A stretch of DNA of 64,000 nt, taken from contig CM037777.1 in assembly GCA_021229015.1 (NCBI GenBank), positions 30,011,496 through 30,075,495 of the forward strand, read 5' to 3'. Positions 36,501 through 50,605 of this stretch are shown in pieces (position 1 is the first letter of the stretch; each line of letters opens with the position of its first letter). A program made the translations under genes and the position numbers. The notes below the pieces were generated by a model. It saw only the letters and a program-made list of their open reading frames with translations, had not been told where the DNA came from and ran no database searches. The DNA comes from Solen grandis (lineage: Eukaryota > Mollusca > Bivalvia > Adapedonta > Solenidae).

Positions 36501-39500
36501 AATTTTGAATAGGGTTATTTGATATTTATCGACACATCCCCCTTTACCATAAAAATAAAAAAACCCACGTGTCAAGCACAACAGCAAGAAATCTCATGGG
36601 TAATGTATGACTTTGTTTTTGGGGCATAGCCAATCTAATTAAGTGGTGTATTAATACGAAAACCCGTGTATCGTAAACGGAATTTTTTTTTTTTTTTTCC
36701 AGTGACCTCGTTTTCGAGGTTGCGCCCCCAATTTTACTGTTAAGTTGCAGGTCCGTTGGTATGCTTTTTAAGTGTCCCCAGGTGTCGTATTTTAGCGAGT
36801 CCAATTTTTTTAGGTAAGAAAGCCCCCGGGCCGCTTTTTCGATAAACCCATCGCCTCAGAAAAACCGGAAGTTTTCAATGAAAACCGGAGTGCCTTTACC
36901 AGGATTCGAAACATAACGGTGGGGGCTGTGTGGTGCAACTTTTATGGAGATTGCTCGCTTAAAACGTTATTATGTTTATCGATAGAGTCGGCAGAAGACA
37001 GAATTTCAATTCCCTGAATACTCTGTCTAAAAAGAAAATTTGAATTATAGTTTTCACAGAATTTTTAAAATTTTCCCAAAAGAGGGGAGACTTCAGAAAT
37101 CTTTTACTGGAAGCAATATACGAAAAAAGTATGAAATTTTCAAACGTACTGTGCGAAAACTCATTTTGTCAATTTTTTAATTTGATAAAAATGCCTTTGT
37201 TTTTGGGTTTAAACATCTCACGGAAAAAGTATTTCCTCATTTTGGGTGCGGGCCCTATATGTGACCGATTAGTGCTGCGACACTGCAGTGTATGCCCTAG
37301 ACAAGTGCCTGATACCCCCCAGGCATTCATTATGACGGGGCCAACCCCTCAAAGAACTATCTTTTTTGTGGGTATCAAAAGTTCAAATGTATCCTGTTTT
37401 ATTTTAATTTTTTTTACTTCGGAATTTGCGCCCGGCGTCAAACTCTGGGGGGGGAGTGTTTCCCTTGGGGGGAAACACCCTAAAAGTCAATAAGAGGTTT
37501 TTTAGAAATAAAACAAATGTGGGCCTTATATTTATTTTTTTAATAAAAAAATACGGTGGTCCTATATTTATTTATTATTAGATAAAATTGCAAAATTGTT
37601 CATTGGAATACAAAAAAAATAAAAACTTAACAAAAAATGGTTTTTCAAATTTAACACTCATAGAAAACCTGGCAGGGCAAGGTTCAAGCATTAAAAATTG
37701 AGGGCCACACGGTGTTACGTGTATACTGGTTTTTGTAAGAGTGTGTGCATATTTTGTTTGCGTAATGTATGATATGGTTGTCGTTTTAAGTGTTACATTT
37801 TTTTTAAGAGGAACCTAATCTTGCAGCTAGACGGGGTAACTTCACATGTGCCCCAGCTAGATCTCAGGAGAGGGTCTTTCCGGAAATGGGGGGAACAAAA
37901 ATTAAAACGTAAAACTGGAAATGGTTTTAAAAGTGAACCCCCCTTTTTTCAGTCAAGAAAAAGAAAGAGAGAAAAAAATTCAAGGGGGGATTGATATCTG
38001 GATCACGGGAAACCCTTCCAGATTTGTGAAAAAAGTGCCAGATGGTGTGATATGATGGAACTTTTTATTTAAACATATCAAACTTCCCCAGACAAACATG
38101 ATCTCATGATGGTATTCTTTTCATATAAATGTCAATTGGTTTATAACCAATAAAAATGACTAAAGGGGTTTTTACCCCAAAAAAAATGCTTCATTGGCTT
38201 AAACCCAAAAAAAAAATCTGAAAATATTGATAAATACAATATCATTTTTAACCCATTCTTGCAAAAGGGGATCCCAGGTTCTGTGATATTGTTGCAAAGG
38301 ATGGACTACCACGGCTGTCAAAAAGTAACAGACTTGCTATTTCCACCAATTTGATTGTCCATACCTCCCCAAAAAATTTTTTTCAGCTGAAAAAAAATTT
38401 TCTCTTTAAAAACTAAAACTGCAAAAAAAAAAAAAAATGTACAAAAAACTTTTTCCCAAATATAGAATAAGGTATTACTAAAATAAATCCTCTATCTTAT
38501 ACATCAGTACTAATCCGCAGCAGAAAATATGTCAGAAAAGTCTATATTTCAGTGTCTCTATACTCCAGCAACTACTGGCATGGAAACGAATTTCTTTTCT
38601 TTATACATATTTTACCACTAAAAAAGAGAAAAAAGCAGCTGCCATTTTTAAATTCTTGGCACCTTTAAAAACCCACCGACATTTTGTTTTTAAATATGCA
38701 TGATAAAAAAAATGTAAAAAAATTTTATTCATAATTTTAGACAAAGCTAGTCCAAAAAAGTGATCTAAGTATACAAATACATGTACTTTTTAAAAACATA
38801 AAGTACCCCAACCTTATGTAAACAATACAAAAAAAAATCTTTAAAAACCATTCAAAATTGGACATTCAAAAGTTTTTTTTTCATTTGTACCTTATAAATT
38901 TCATGTAATTTTAAAAAAAATATAGAAAACAAAACCAGACAGTTTCAAAAATTTTTCCCTATTGGCCATTTAAAACCCTTCTTGACTGCATAAACCCCGT
39001 CGATTGACAGCATTCCCGTTGAAAAAGGTTTCACTCTTCCAAAAGCAATTATCAAAAAATCCTGGGTACCAACCCTATAAGCCCCCAATTTTAATTCCCC
39101 TTAAAAAGTCCCCTTTATGGGGATACAAAACCCAAAAAAACAAATTTTTATTTCCACAGTTTTGAAAAAGTTAATTATCAAAGACCTTTTTTTTATTAAT
39201 TAAGATGTTTTTCATAACATGCTATTAAAAAATTTTCTCTGTTCAATAAATAGTTCTGTATCTATTCTTAAAAGAATGAGTGAGGAAAATTCAGTCGGAG
39301 AGGTTTTGTAAAAGCGGCCCCATCTTTGAGTGATCATCCTCTGGCTGTTTGCACTGAAGCCCCCCCTTTACCCCCAACTAAGGGGGGTATTTCCTTCAGG
39401 ACTAGGTCACCTTTACAACAGTGTCAATACAAACCCCTAAGTTCCCCTTTGTGTAAAAACTGATCACATGGTATCCTGGTACAGCTACTGGTCATCGATA

Positions 39501-40280
39501 GTTTGATTTTGTATATCTGTAAAGTCGGAAGTTGTTTTTCTATTTATACCTTAGTGTTAAAGGTTTTAAAACCCAAACCCCTTTACTTGTTTTTTTATTC
39601 TTATCCATGAATTTTTGAACATCCCCTTTTGGGGAAGTTTGCCACTTGATCATAATCGTTTTTTTTCCTGGAAGCTTTCCCTTGGTCTTTAAAGGCCCCG
39701 TCCAGGTTTGGGTTTTTTATATAAGGATTTCACTTTTTTTTTCATTATTTCATCCGAGCTACCATAGTTCTTCTAAAAAGAATTAAGAAATTGTACAAAC
39801 AACTCCGTTTAAAGCAAAAAAAACGAACGGAAAAAAATTTATTTTGGGGTTTAACAGCAGGTTTTTAAAAAGGGCTTTTATTTATAACGGTAAATTCAAT
39901 TATTTTTTCTGTTTTGATTAACATTTCAATCTTCATTAAATCTTATCTTGTTTTTAATCTAAAAAGTTTAATAAAAAAATATCAAATCTCATTATCATCT
40001 TTAATTTTTGTTATTCATTTTTTTTTAGAGTAGGAATTATTTGATAAAAAGGTTATTGTGTTGTATACAATGTTGTCAAATAATGTTATAAAATTTTTTT
40101 TTTAATGTAAAAAAAAGAATAATTGTTAAAAATGTTAAAAAAAAAAAAAAAAATTGGTTGGCCTTTTAAAATTTACAAAAACCCTTTTTAATAGGGTTGA
40201 AAAAAACAGTATACAACTTTTCAAAAAAAACAAAAAAAAAAAAAAAGATTTTCAAACCCTGGAAAAATTTTTTTAAATAC

Positions 40281-40458
40281 CAAATCTCTTCTGTATCAAT
40301 CAGACCCTGGTCTGCGAGGGGAGATTCCCCCGTAGAGCGTTTCTTTTTAGGTGTGGTCTTTCCCGGGCCATGATGACCAGCCAGGAGCACTTGTTGTCCT
40401 GTATGTCCGCCCCTATTTTTTTCCATCACGCGGTCCCCATAACAGTAAAAGGAATCAT
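40281..40458 (-). CDS. Candidate coding exon, product not recognised
   Basis: A minus-strand frame runs from a good acceptor (TTTTTTGCAG) at 40459 to a TG|GTATTT donor at 40280. It contains FYCYGDRVMEKN followed by a basic stretch with TTPKKKRS and then an acidic end (DTEEIW). GC content and codon use are more gene-like than the surroundings. It starts after one carried base and ends in phase 2. I do not recognise the protein. Because the local sequence is error-prone, residues may be wrong. Confidence 0.4.
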
Positions 40459-43400
40459 CTGCAAAAAATCCCAAAACACAGGCTTTTCAAAAGATCAACA
40501 AAATGTATATGATAAAACCTAAAAAATTTCCCCCCTGGGGTATTCATTTGTTATGAAACAAAGGGCCCCCTGAAGGTTTGGAAAAATTTCTCATCTGAGA
40601 ATGAGGTATTAGTGGGAAAAAAAAGAAACAGAAAATTTCTTATGTATTAGGGAAAAAAAGGGTTCCCCCGGCAGCCATGTTCTTCAACGTCTAAATATTT
40701 TAAAAAAAATCCTTTTTGAGAGTTACCCTCGATGGATCATCTTGGTAAGAATGACCAAAGGAAATCTATGCCAAACAGCTTTAAAAATTTGCCAGTACTT
40801 TTAAAAGAAAAGTTTTTCAAATTTGAACTATATGAATACAAGGAAAACAGTTTTGCCCCCAGTGGCCCGTTTTTCGACAGATCAAAAAATTTTTATCACG
40901 CCTTAGTATTGGCATGGAACCTACCCCGTTACAATATCCCCACACGGGCCCTAGTCCCCGGAATACCCTTAATTGTGAGCGCCAACAAAAGGGGCTTACC
41001 CCTACCTTTTTTTTCAACTTTAATTGTCACCGCGGGGATCACCCATTAACCCCCCTTTTTGGGGTGGAAAACTAACCCCCAGGCCCCTGGTTGGTAAAAA
41101 TTTTTTAACAATCTTGGTAGAGAGTAACCCAAGGAATATCTGTGCCAAAAAATTTGAAACGATCAGTACTTTTGGACAGAAATTTTTAAAAAATTGTAAT
41201 AATCCTTGCAGTAAGAAAAAAAAATCTGCCCCAGCGGCCCCTCTTTTTGATGGGTCAAAATTTTTTTAACAATCTTGCTTTTTAAAATTTTGAACAAGGG
41301 GCCATGATGTCCCTGGATTGCTCCCTGAGAACCAAGTATTAGGGGGGAAAAAAAACAACAAATTCTTATGATATTGTGGAAAAAAGGGTCTGCCCTCTGC
41401 CAGCCTAAATCGAGTAAGACTTTAGGACAAGAAGAATTTTTTAAATTTTTACTATATAGTATAAAAGGAAAATGGGGCTTTTTCCCCCTGGCGGCTATGC
41501 TTTTAAAACACAAAATAAAATTTTTAACAATTTTGTAGAGAGTGACCTAAGGCCCCTGTGCCCCAAAAACTTTGAAACCCCAGTCCTTTGGAGGAGAAGA
41601 TTTTTGGTTTTTACTTTACATACAAAGAAAAAAAAGGGTCCCCCCATGGGGCCTGTTTTTCAACGGATCAAAATAATTTAATTAATCACGGAAGAGAGTG
41701 ACCCCCAAAGAACATCTTGCAAAAAATTGGCAGTAGTTTTGGAGAATTTTTTTTTAAGGTTTTACTATATAATATAAGGGGGAAAAGGGCTCCGCCCCCT
41801 TGCCGGCTTTTTTTTAAAAGGATCAAAATTATTTTAAAAAACTTGGTAGGAGTGACCAAGGACCCTAGAAGTTTTGGAGGAGATGTTTAAATTAATTTTG
41901 ATGACAGAGGCCAGAATTTTTGGTCACATAGCTCATCTTTGAGCACGGGGAGCTAAAAATCTTATACTTTTTATCGAGGACTATTGTGGTCCCAGATCAT
42001 CACCAGGGTCCCGTTCTATCAAAGATTCAAATTTCGACGCAAAGAATTCTAAAGTTTCTTACGAAATATAAGTAAACTAGCAACTCCTGAAGGCCCATTT
42101 TTTTAAAGGTAAAAACTATTTTAGAATCAGGGTTGTAGCCATGAGGTGACCTTGCCCAAAAAAATTAAATTCTGACCTTGGGGTCGAAAAGAATTTTGAA
42201 ATTTTTATAAAGGGTAAAGAAACATTTAAACCCAATGGCTTTTTTTTCTAGGTTTCATTTTTAATTTTTTTAAAATTATGGAAAGGGCTATGCTTTGATA
42301 TCTGTGCCAAATGAAATTAATTTCTGACCTTCTTTTATTGAAAAAGATTTTGAATTTTTAAATAGTATATATTAAAAACAAGTGCCCCCCTTAAGGGATT
42401 ATTTTGAAAGGGGGTCAATTAAATTTAGCAATTTTGGTAGGAACTAAGGGTGACCTTTGGTCAAATCAGTTTTTTTTTTGTTCAAAAATTCGGAATTAGG
42501 TGGCACCCCCCCGCCAAAATATATTCCCCCCCCCCACCTCCAACATATGACTTTTTAAACCAATTGTGTACAAAGGACTCACTGTCACAGTGTTTTTTTA
42601 AAAAGTTTTTTTTTTAAAAAAAAGTTTCAAAATATTAAATATTGTTCTTATTGTTCTTTTTTGCATAAATCACTCCAAAGGTAAAATACAATAAACGCCT
42701 GCTTTTCATAAAAAAAAAAAACCCCCGGCCCCTTTCCCCAAAGTGAAAAAAACACGCAAAAAAAAAATTTTAATTTTAAAACCATTGTTTATGAAGGAGA
42801 TTTTTGAAATTTTCTATATGGGTACAGGTATAAAAACACCCGACCCCTTGGGCTTTTTTTTTAGGGATCACCCAAAGATCATTCGCCAATTTTCATAAAA
42901 TTTTACCTGTGTTTTGGGGTGATGTTGTTTAAACAAACTGCTGCGACAGGAAACAGTCACAAGGTGTTATCATAGCTCACAATAAATTCATTGTGCTTGG
43001 GTCAGAGTAAAAAATACAAAAAATTCAGAGAAAACCCATTTCCCCCAAAAAAATTTTTGTACCCCTCACATACAGGGAGAACTATGATTTAAACCCCTTT
43101 TGCATTGAGTAAACCCCAAAGTAAAAAAATTTTATTATTTGGCCCATGTTCTCGAAAAAAAATTGTACTTAAGTATGGTTTTCATTTTCAGGTCACTTTC
43201 TCCCGTTTGTTTCAAAAGGATTTGAGAGGATACTAAAATTTGACCCTGGGGGGAACTTTATGTGAGATCCCCCTTGGAAAGACAAGCAATGGGTACCTGG
43301 ACTTGAAAATAATGACCATCTTCGGGGGATGTTTTGGGCACAATATGGCTCTCTTCACTCAATACCACTGTAAAAAAACATACCCCCCTCTAATATTCAA

Positions 43401-43846
43401 ATTTTTAAATATATAAATGATTTCAAAACTTTTAAGTTAACATTTTTGTAGCTAAATGTAAAAGCAAAAAAAAAACAAATTTTTAAAATTTTTACCAAGT
43501 CTTTAATTCTTGTTAAATTCATTTCCTTCCTACAAGTCATAAAAATGTTGCATTGGTAAAAAGCAAACATTAATATCTGCGAATGGTTTATAGTAAAAGT
43601 ATTGTAAAATAACTGTTTCAAAAGGGAGAAAGAGACCCCCGGAAAAAAAAATTAATAAGAAATTTTTGGGTTTTAACAATGCACACACAACTTTCTGCAC
43701 ACTTCAAAAAAATATTTCAGAGAATTTGCATTTTTATTACACATGATGAATCTTAACTATAAAAAAACAGGGGGGCCCTTTTTTTTGTTTTTTTGGAGTA
43801 ATTTTTCCCTTAAATAGTTTTTTGTGAAGATGTTTAAAAATTGGGA

Positions 43847-45406
43847 AACAAGAGGGCCCCAAATGGCCCGTGTCATCATCTGAGTAAGAGGCTGTGTTAG
43901 GCTAAAAACAAAAAATGTGGATCTAAAAGTGTTTTTCTAAATTTGACTAAGGACCTAATATGATATCCTGAATTTGCATCACTGGAATTCAGCAGTCATC
44001 ATTCATATTAAAAGGGTTTAAATGAAAATGGGAAAAAAAGTGGCCCTAGGTGTTCCCCAAGGTTTTTTTTTTAAATTTGCCCCGGGACCTAGTTTTGACT
44101 CATGTGACTCATTTTCAAACTATCCAAATTTAATTAGAAAAATCCTGACCAAATCTATTTAAGATTGGGCTAAAAACTGTGGGGCCCTAGAGGTTCCAAG
44201 GTTTTTCTTAGATTTGAATGGTGACTAGTTTTTGATCCCCATGACCCAATTTCAAATCACGCAAGATATTGTGCAATCTCCTGACCAAAAAATTTAAAAA
44301 ATTGGCCAAAACAAACACCTGACCAAAAAATTTTAAAAAAAATTGGCCAAAAATGTGGCCCCCAGAGTGTTCACAAGGTTTTTCTAAGATTTGATGGGCC
44401 TAGTTTTTGACCCACATTCCATTTTCGAATCATCGAAGATATCATGAGAAACCCCCTGACCATTTTTCATAAAAATTGGGGCAAAAAAATGTGGCCTCTA
44501 GAGTGTTAAAAGGTTTTTTTTAAGTTTTTCCCCCGGTGACTAGTTTTTGCCCCCCTGTGCCCCAATTTTGAACTCACTGGATATCAGTAGACAAAATCCT
44601 GACCAAATTTTAGGGAAATTGGGCCATTACTGTGGCCCGTAGAGGTTTAAAAAGGTTTTTCTAATTTGCCTGGTGCCTAGTTTTGCCCCCACATGACCCA
44701 TTTCAAATCATCCGAGATACTGTGCAAACACCGACCAAGTTTCATGAAGTTGGCCAAAACTGGGGTCCTAGAGTTTTCAAAAGGTTTTTCTAAGATTTGC
44801 CCGGGCCTAGTTTTTGCCCCCGCCCCGATTTCGAACTCTCGGGGGAAAACATTCGAAAAACATCTTCCAAGTTTCAGAAGTTGGGCCAAAATTTGTGGCT
44901 GTGAGTGTTCACAAAGTTTTTCTAAATTTGACCTGGTGCCTTTTTTTTGCCCCATGACCCAATATTGAATCATCCGAGTAATGTAGACCAAATTTTTGAA
45001 GATTGGGCTAAAAACTGTTTGGCCTTAGTTGTTCAAAGGGTTTTTTTTTCAAGGTTTGACCTAGTGACCTTTTTTTTGACCCAAAGACCCAATTTCAAAT
45101 CATCAGGATTTTTGTAGACAAACATCCTGATTAAGTTTCATGAAGATTGGGAAATTTGGCCTCTAGATGTTCACAAGGTTTTTTAAGATTTCCCCTGGGA
45201 CCTTTTTTTCCCCCCAATCCCCCAATTTAAAAACTTATTGAGATATCAGTAGACAAACACCCGCCAAAATTTTCATGAAGATTGGGCCAAAATGTGGTCT
45301 CTGAGTGTTCCAAGCAATTGTTGACGACGGACGAGGATGACTGAGGGGCGGGACGGGCAAAAGGCGACACAAAAGCTCCCCGGCACAAGTGCTAGGTGAG
45401 CAAAAA
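43847..45406 (+). repeat. Hairpin-headed repeat, family B, decayed copy
   Basis: The head AAACAAGAGGGCCCC..GGCCCG and the tail TTGTTGACGACGGACGAGG...AGCTCCCCGGCACAAGTGCT..GAGCAAAAAA match the element at 49266-56146. The core consists of about ten units with a period near 135 bp (AGGTTTTTCTAAGATTTG followed by TAGTTTTTGACCC and CATGAAGATTGGGCC). Open frames of about 90-104 residues on both strands are repeat translations. Confidence 0.65.
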
Positions 45407-45789
45407 ATCAAAAAATTAAAAATGCAATCAAGGGAATGGAAGAAAAGTTTTGACAGTTTATCAAAATTGTTCCAGTTCTATAAACCCCCATGTGTTAATT
45501 TTTTTAAGCATTTTTCTTTTTCTGAAAAACTTTTGAATTAATGCTTCAAACCGGAAAAAAAAAATATTACTCTTGCATTAAAAATAAAGGTTTTAAGGGA
45601 AAAGAGGCGGGGTACAAACCAAAAAAGGATTTTATTATAAATTAAATTTACTTTTTAATTTTAATGACAAACATATTAAACACCTCTCTTTTCATTGTTA
45701 TCAAAAAAAAAATTCTCCTTTAATATTAGCCTTTTTTCATTGAGCCTTATAAATGAGGGGGTTTTTTGTTTAAATAGAGGATGCATATT

Positions 45790-46013
45790 CCATGTAATTG
45801 CCAGGGCCATGGTAGTAGAAGGGTAGAAGGCCGTCTTGTTTTGGGGACTATAGCGTTGTATTTTTAAAATGTGTATCTTGTAAAGCCACGGTGATCTGTG
45901 GGAGGGGTACTGTCATGTCCAGGCACTGCCAGTGATGGTCTTGTGGCTGACCTGTAGTGGATTCTTGGACAATCAGTTCCCCATTTTCACATTGTTTGCG
46001 TTCCCAAAATCAG
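45790..46013 (-). CDS. Candidate coding exon with a frameshift, product not recognised
   Basis: After an acceptor (TCTTTCAG) at 46014 the minus strand opens with DFWERKQCENGELIVQ and continues through a HHWQCLDM region and ITVALQDTHFKN. It then hits a stop, while a neighbouring frame continues with plausible coding sequence (YSPQNKTAFY, then TMALAITWN). A one-base error or real mutation near 45865 would explain the switch. It may belong to the same minus-strand gene as 40281. Function unknown. Confidence 0.4.
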
Positions 46014-47954
46014 CTGAAAGAAAAAAATTTGTCGAAAGAACACTCAGTAAAAATTAAACCTTAAACACTTATTTGTTTTATACTAGATGCTAAGTCTAGG
46101 GGGTTTTGAGAAGGCCAATTAAAAAGAAAAAATAAAAAACAGCCGCAAGAACTTGACCAGGCCTAAACGTTTGCATCCAAAAGTTTTCCTCTGAGCCCCA
46201 AATTTGTGCAAAACTGATGAAGGGTTTTTTAAGTAAAAACCATCAGGGGTTTTTCAAATTTATAATCAAAAAAAATTAATCAGAGAAAAAATAACCCCGT
46301 GAAAATTTTTCGAAAAAGTTAACAAAAATATGGTTTGTTTTGTATATTTCTTCAGAACTTGGAAGCATGATTCCAGTACACAGCATTTTTTAAATTCCTC
46401 CCTACCCCTCCGTAAATAAATGTAAAAAAGCATTAAACCTTTCCTCCTAGAAATTTTTTTAAAAAATTAGCTAAAAAAGCTACCCCCAAATCAGACGTCA
46501 CCATTAGAAGCTGTCGTATCTAAGTTATTGTTTTTCATCAATATTGTGCTATTATTCAACACAATCATTATTTATTTAGCTTAAAGTTCATAAATTGATA
46601 TTCTCCATCATAAATTTGTACATTAATTTTTGAGGTTATGGTTTAAGTAAAAGGAAATTCTAAGGAAATCCTGTTGACATAAATATTTTCCAAAAAAAAA
46701 AAAATGATTGTTTGCTACCCCGGTCTGAAAATAATAGGGTTGGTAGGTGGGTTTATTTTTTTTTTTTTTTTTTTTTTTAAAGAAACATGATTTTTTTCAA
46801 ATTTTTTTTTAAAGCCATCCCGTGTTGTGCAATAAGTGAATTTAATGTAATTTCTTTAATGAAATAAAATCTTGATTTAATTTAAAAGACTTTATTTCAG
46901 TAGATGTCCTAATTGAGTTGACCCCCTAAATAGACACTTGACAAAAAGGGTGTACGGGGAAAGACAGCAAATCAGAGCACTTTAAGGTTGGCTTTCTGAA
47001 CAAGTATTTTTTTTGCAAAATAGTTATAAAATTATAGGTATTGAAATTAAAAAGGGGCAACAATACAATTTATTTCAGAATTTTACTATGTTTTCCCCAT
47101 ATTTTTTTGTCAGATAAATGTATTTGAAACTTCTGTTGTTACAATTTCAACTAAGCATTATAAAAAACCGAAAAAAATGAAATTAAATTGCTTTGTATAG
47201 AATTATGTATTTTTGTGATGTAGATTGTTTTTTTTAAAAAAAAATTTTTGGGTTCAACACTTTTTTGCCCCGGTCCGTGGGGCATCTGTTTTTCAAATCA
47301 GGAAAACTCTGCTTAAAAAAAAAGCCTTAAATTGTTTTTAATTTAAGTTAAATTAGTAAAAGATTTTTTGGGGTATTTAAAACAATTTAAAAGCACTTCT
47401 AATAAACTTTTTTTTTATTTAGATAAAGGAAGTTGTAATACTTTTAATCATTTTCTTTTATGATATCAATGTTAAAATAAATTTTTATTTTTTAATCTTT
47501 TTATATTTTTATTTTAATGGTAATGCAAGTTTGTTCAAAAAATTCCCCACCCCCCCTATGATATATTTTGTAAGTCAACATTCTTTTAATTTCAAATAAA
47601 ATTGTAAAAAAATGTATTTTATTTTAAAAAATTTATGTTTTAAAAAATTTCAAAAATTTTTAGATCAATTATTTTGTAAACAATCTTATCGTTGAGCTTT
47701 TTTCTACGATCATCCGGAAAGTAAACAAAGTTATATTTAAATAGCTTTTCACAGGCTATTTAAAACCCAAAGGCATTTAAAATTTGAATTTCAATTAGGG
47801 GGTTTTAAATTTATGAAAGAAGTATTGTGTCAAAAGGGTTAAAACCAGATTTAAGTATTAAATATTTGTGCAAAATTGGCTATTCATTTATATTATAAAA
47901 GACCCAAAAAAAAAAATTTTCTTTCATGGAAAAACTTGAGCGTGAAATTTATTT

Positions 47955-48054
47955 NNNNNNNNNNNNNNNNNNNNNNNNNNNNNNNNNNNNNNNNNNNNNN
48001 NNNNNNNNNNNNNNNNNNNNNNNNNNNNNNNNNNNNNNNNNNNNNNNNNNNNNN
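47955..48054. other. Assembly gap (100 N)
   Basis: Exactly 100 N. The sequence to the left is the low-accuracy segment and to the right looks normal, so this join also marks a change of data quality. Confidence 0.99.
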
Positions 48055-49262
48055 TATGTTTTATTGAGCACTAAAATATATTCTTTTTGAAATTATGATC
48101 AAATAATAAATATTGTTTAGTCTTATTATAGGGATTCAGAAGTTAGGCATCCAAGATGTTTCCATAATTTTCCAGATTTAATTCTCCAGAATATCTTCAG
48201 GTACATTGACCTGTCAGATTTGATAAACTCAGTTAATCGGGTTTGCAAACGCTTTTATCATCTGGGCCACTTGCACCCTGCTCTTTTCAAACCCTGGCTG
48301 GAGCACTGTATACCATTTCATCTGAAACTAGATTTGCATACTGCAAATGCAACGGTTTTCGTGATGATCAACAGTTTCAAACCTGATCAGTCAAGTTAAA
48401 ATACCAGAAAAACAACAAAATGCAAAATGCTTTATATATCTTAGTGTTTTTCTTCATTGGTGAATTCAGCTGTGACCAAGACTTAAAGGCATCTCGAAAG
48501 GAATGTGATGTCCCACTGAGCCAGGCCGCCATCTGCTGTGATCAGACCTGCTAAGTGCTGGTCATCACTGCAGAGAGTCTTTAGCCAATATAGTACCTAT
48601 ATGTTACGGTAAAACCTCTGATGGGTTGATGCATAACTAAATTACCTGCTACAATGGAAGTGAGATAGTAGGCTAGTTTTACACAAAGCAATAAACATTT
48701 AATGAATGATAGTGATAATATGTGGGTTGTTTAGTTTATGATCCCTTACATATTCTTTATTACATTTATTACATGGAGTCAATTTTGTAACTGCATGATT
48801 ATAGGATCATACGTTTATGCATTTATTTCAGAATTAAAATTTTGATATTGAAAATATAGAGATACGCATTTTTGTAGTTAATTAAAATGAGCCTGAAGGA
48901 CATAATTCTGACAATGAATGATCTTTTTGTTTTGTATTTGCTTTTGCTAGAAACGTTTCGTTACATTTTATTCAACAGAATTTCTCTTATTGAATAAACA
49001 AGTAATAAAATTTGTGTTGATTTCTGACATATAAACATGTGTTGAGGGAAAGAAATGAGAGAATGAAAGTAATTAGTGATACAAAACTTATTTCAAAAAT
49101 TAATGTCCCTTTTTATGATAATTTTTACAACTAAAATAAAATAAGAAAGAAAGAACAAAATAAATGAAAAATAAAAGAAAGAAAGAACAAAATAAAGTAG
49201 AAAAAATAAATCAATAGAGAAAGAAAGAAAAAAAAGGAAGATTTATACATGTATTTGCTCAA
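48055..49262. other. Intergenic sequence; no feature recognised
   Basis: Apart from an A/G-rich AAAGAAAGAAC simple stretch near 49140-49235, nothing is seen: no long frame, no clear splice-bounded exon and no repeat shared with the rest of the window. Confidence 0.5.
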
Positions 49263-50431
49263 ATAAAACAAGAGGGCCATGATGGCCCTGAAACGCTCAC
49301 CTGAGTACCATTGCTACAACTGATTACAAGGTTTTTAAACAGACAAGAATTCTGATATAACTCAATCTTAAACATTTTAGCCCTGACAATACTACACACC
49401 AAATATATAAGCACTGGGCCTTATGGTTTCAGAGGAGAAGACTTAGTGCGGGGTCATTTATCTCCAAAGGGCCACCATTTTGAAAATCTTGATAATGACC
49501 ATTAGATGATACTACATACCAAAAATCTAATCTCTAGGCCTTATGGATTCATAGTAGAAGATTTTTCTAAAGATTTTCCTATATAACTCTATGTAAAACA
49601 AGTGACCCCTGGTGCGGGGGCATTTATCACCATAAGGTCATGATTTGTACAATCTTGGTAATGAACCATAAGATGATGCTACATACCAAATATCTCATCT
49701 CTAGGCCTTATGGATTCATAGAAGAAGATTTTTAAAGATTTTCCTATATAACTCTATGTTAAACAAGTGACCCCTGGTGTGGGGGCATATATCACCATAG
49801 GGTCATGATTTGTACAATCTTGGTAATGAACCATAAGATGATGCTACATACCAAATACCTAATCTCTAGGCCTTATGGATTCATAGAAGAAGATTTTTAA
49901 AGTTTTTCCTATATAACTCTATGTAAAACAAGTGACCCCTGGTGCGGGGGCATTTATCACTGTAGGGCTATGATTTGAACAATCTTGGTAATGAACCATA
50001 AGATGATGCTACATACCAAATATCTAAGCTCTAGGCCTTATGGATTCATAGAAGAAGATTTTTAAAGATTTTCCTATATAACTCTTTGTAAAACAAGTGA
50101 CCCTGGTGCGGGGGCATTTATCACTGTAGGGCATGATTTGAACAATCTTGGTAATGAACCATAAGTTGATGCTACATACCAAATATCTAATCTCTAGGCC
50201 TTATGGATTCATAGAAGAAGATTTTTAAAGATTTTCCTATATAATTTAAAAATTAAACGAAACTTACCTGGAAGTTGAAGTTCAATTGGAATTCTATGAG
50301 ACAACGATATGATGAGGAGAGGAAAGGAGATGTAGCCCGCGCATGCGCCGTCAGTCTTGAAAGAATTTGGCATGATATAATAAAAACACATGAATGTGTT
50401 TAGAACAACCCTATGTAGGGTGGGAGGGAGG

Positions 50432-50556
50432 CCTTTCCTCTCCTCATCATATCGTTGTCTCATAGAATTCCAATTGAACTTCAACTTCCAGGTAAGTTTC
50501 GTTTAATTTTTAAATTCTATTACGACAACGATATTCTATTCGTCGAGGAAATGAGA
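50432..50556. repeat. DIRS internal complementary region (ICR)
   Basis: Bases 50432-50516 are the exact reverse complement of the element's one end (50243-50327, 85 bp). Bases 50517-50556 are the exact reverse complement of the other end (54881-54920, 40 bp). The ICR thus spells the two termini joined, as expected for the template that lets DIRS1-like elements complete and circularise their DNA. The 85-bp match also makes 50243-50516 a large potential hairpin. Confidence 0.9.
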
Positions 50557-50605
50557 CTTTAAAGCAAATCATGCCAAATCGAACAATCTTACCTGAGAAT
50601 TTATT

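Larger units (their letters stand above)
36500..47954. other. Low-accuracy assembly segment with decayed repeats
   Basis: From about 36.5 kb to the second N block the sequence is crowded with long A, T, C and G homopolymers and CCCC/GGGG clusters unlike the flanks. Repeat units that are clean elsewhere are here broken by single-base gains and losses, and candidate exons carry frameshifts. Recognisable contents include a decayed SINE body near 37250-37330, family B-like units at about 40730-42000 and 43847-45406, and two candidate exons (40281, 45790). Short frames here are not reliable. Confidence 0.6.

Noticed and set aside
40732..41681. Cluster of 66-116-residue frames on both strands
   Set aside because: They fall in decayed family B-like units with heavy homopolymer noise and show mutual overlap without any domain.
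44677..44991. Overlapping open frames of about 90-104 residues on both strands
   Set aside because: Both are translations of family B tandem units in the low-accuracy segment; the peptide repeats with the unit.
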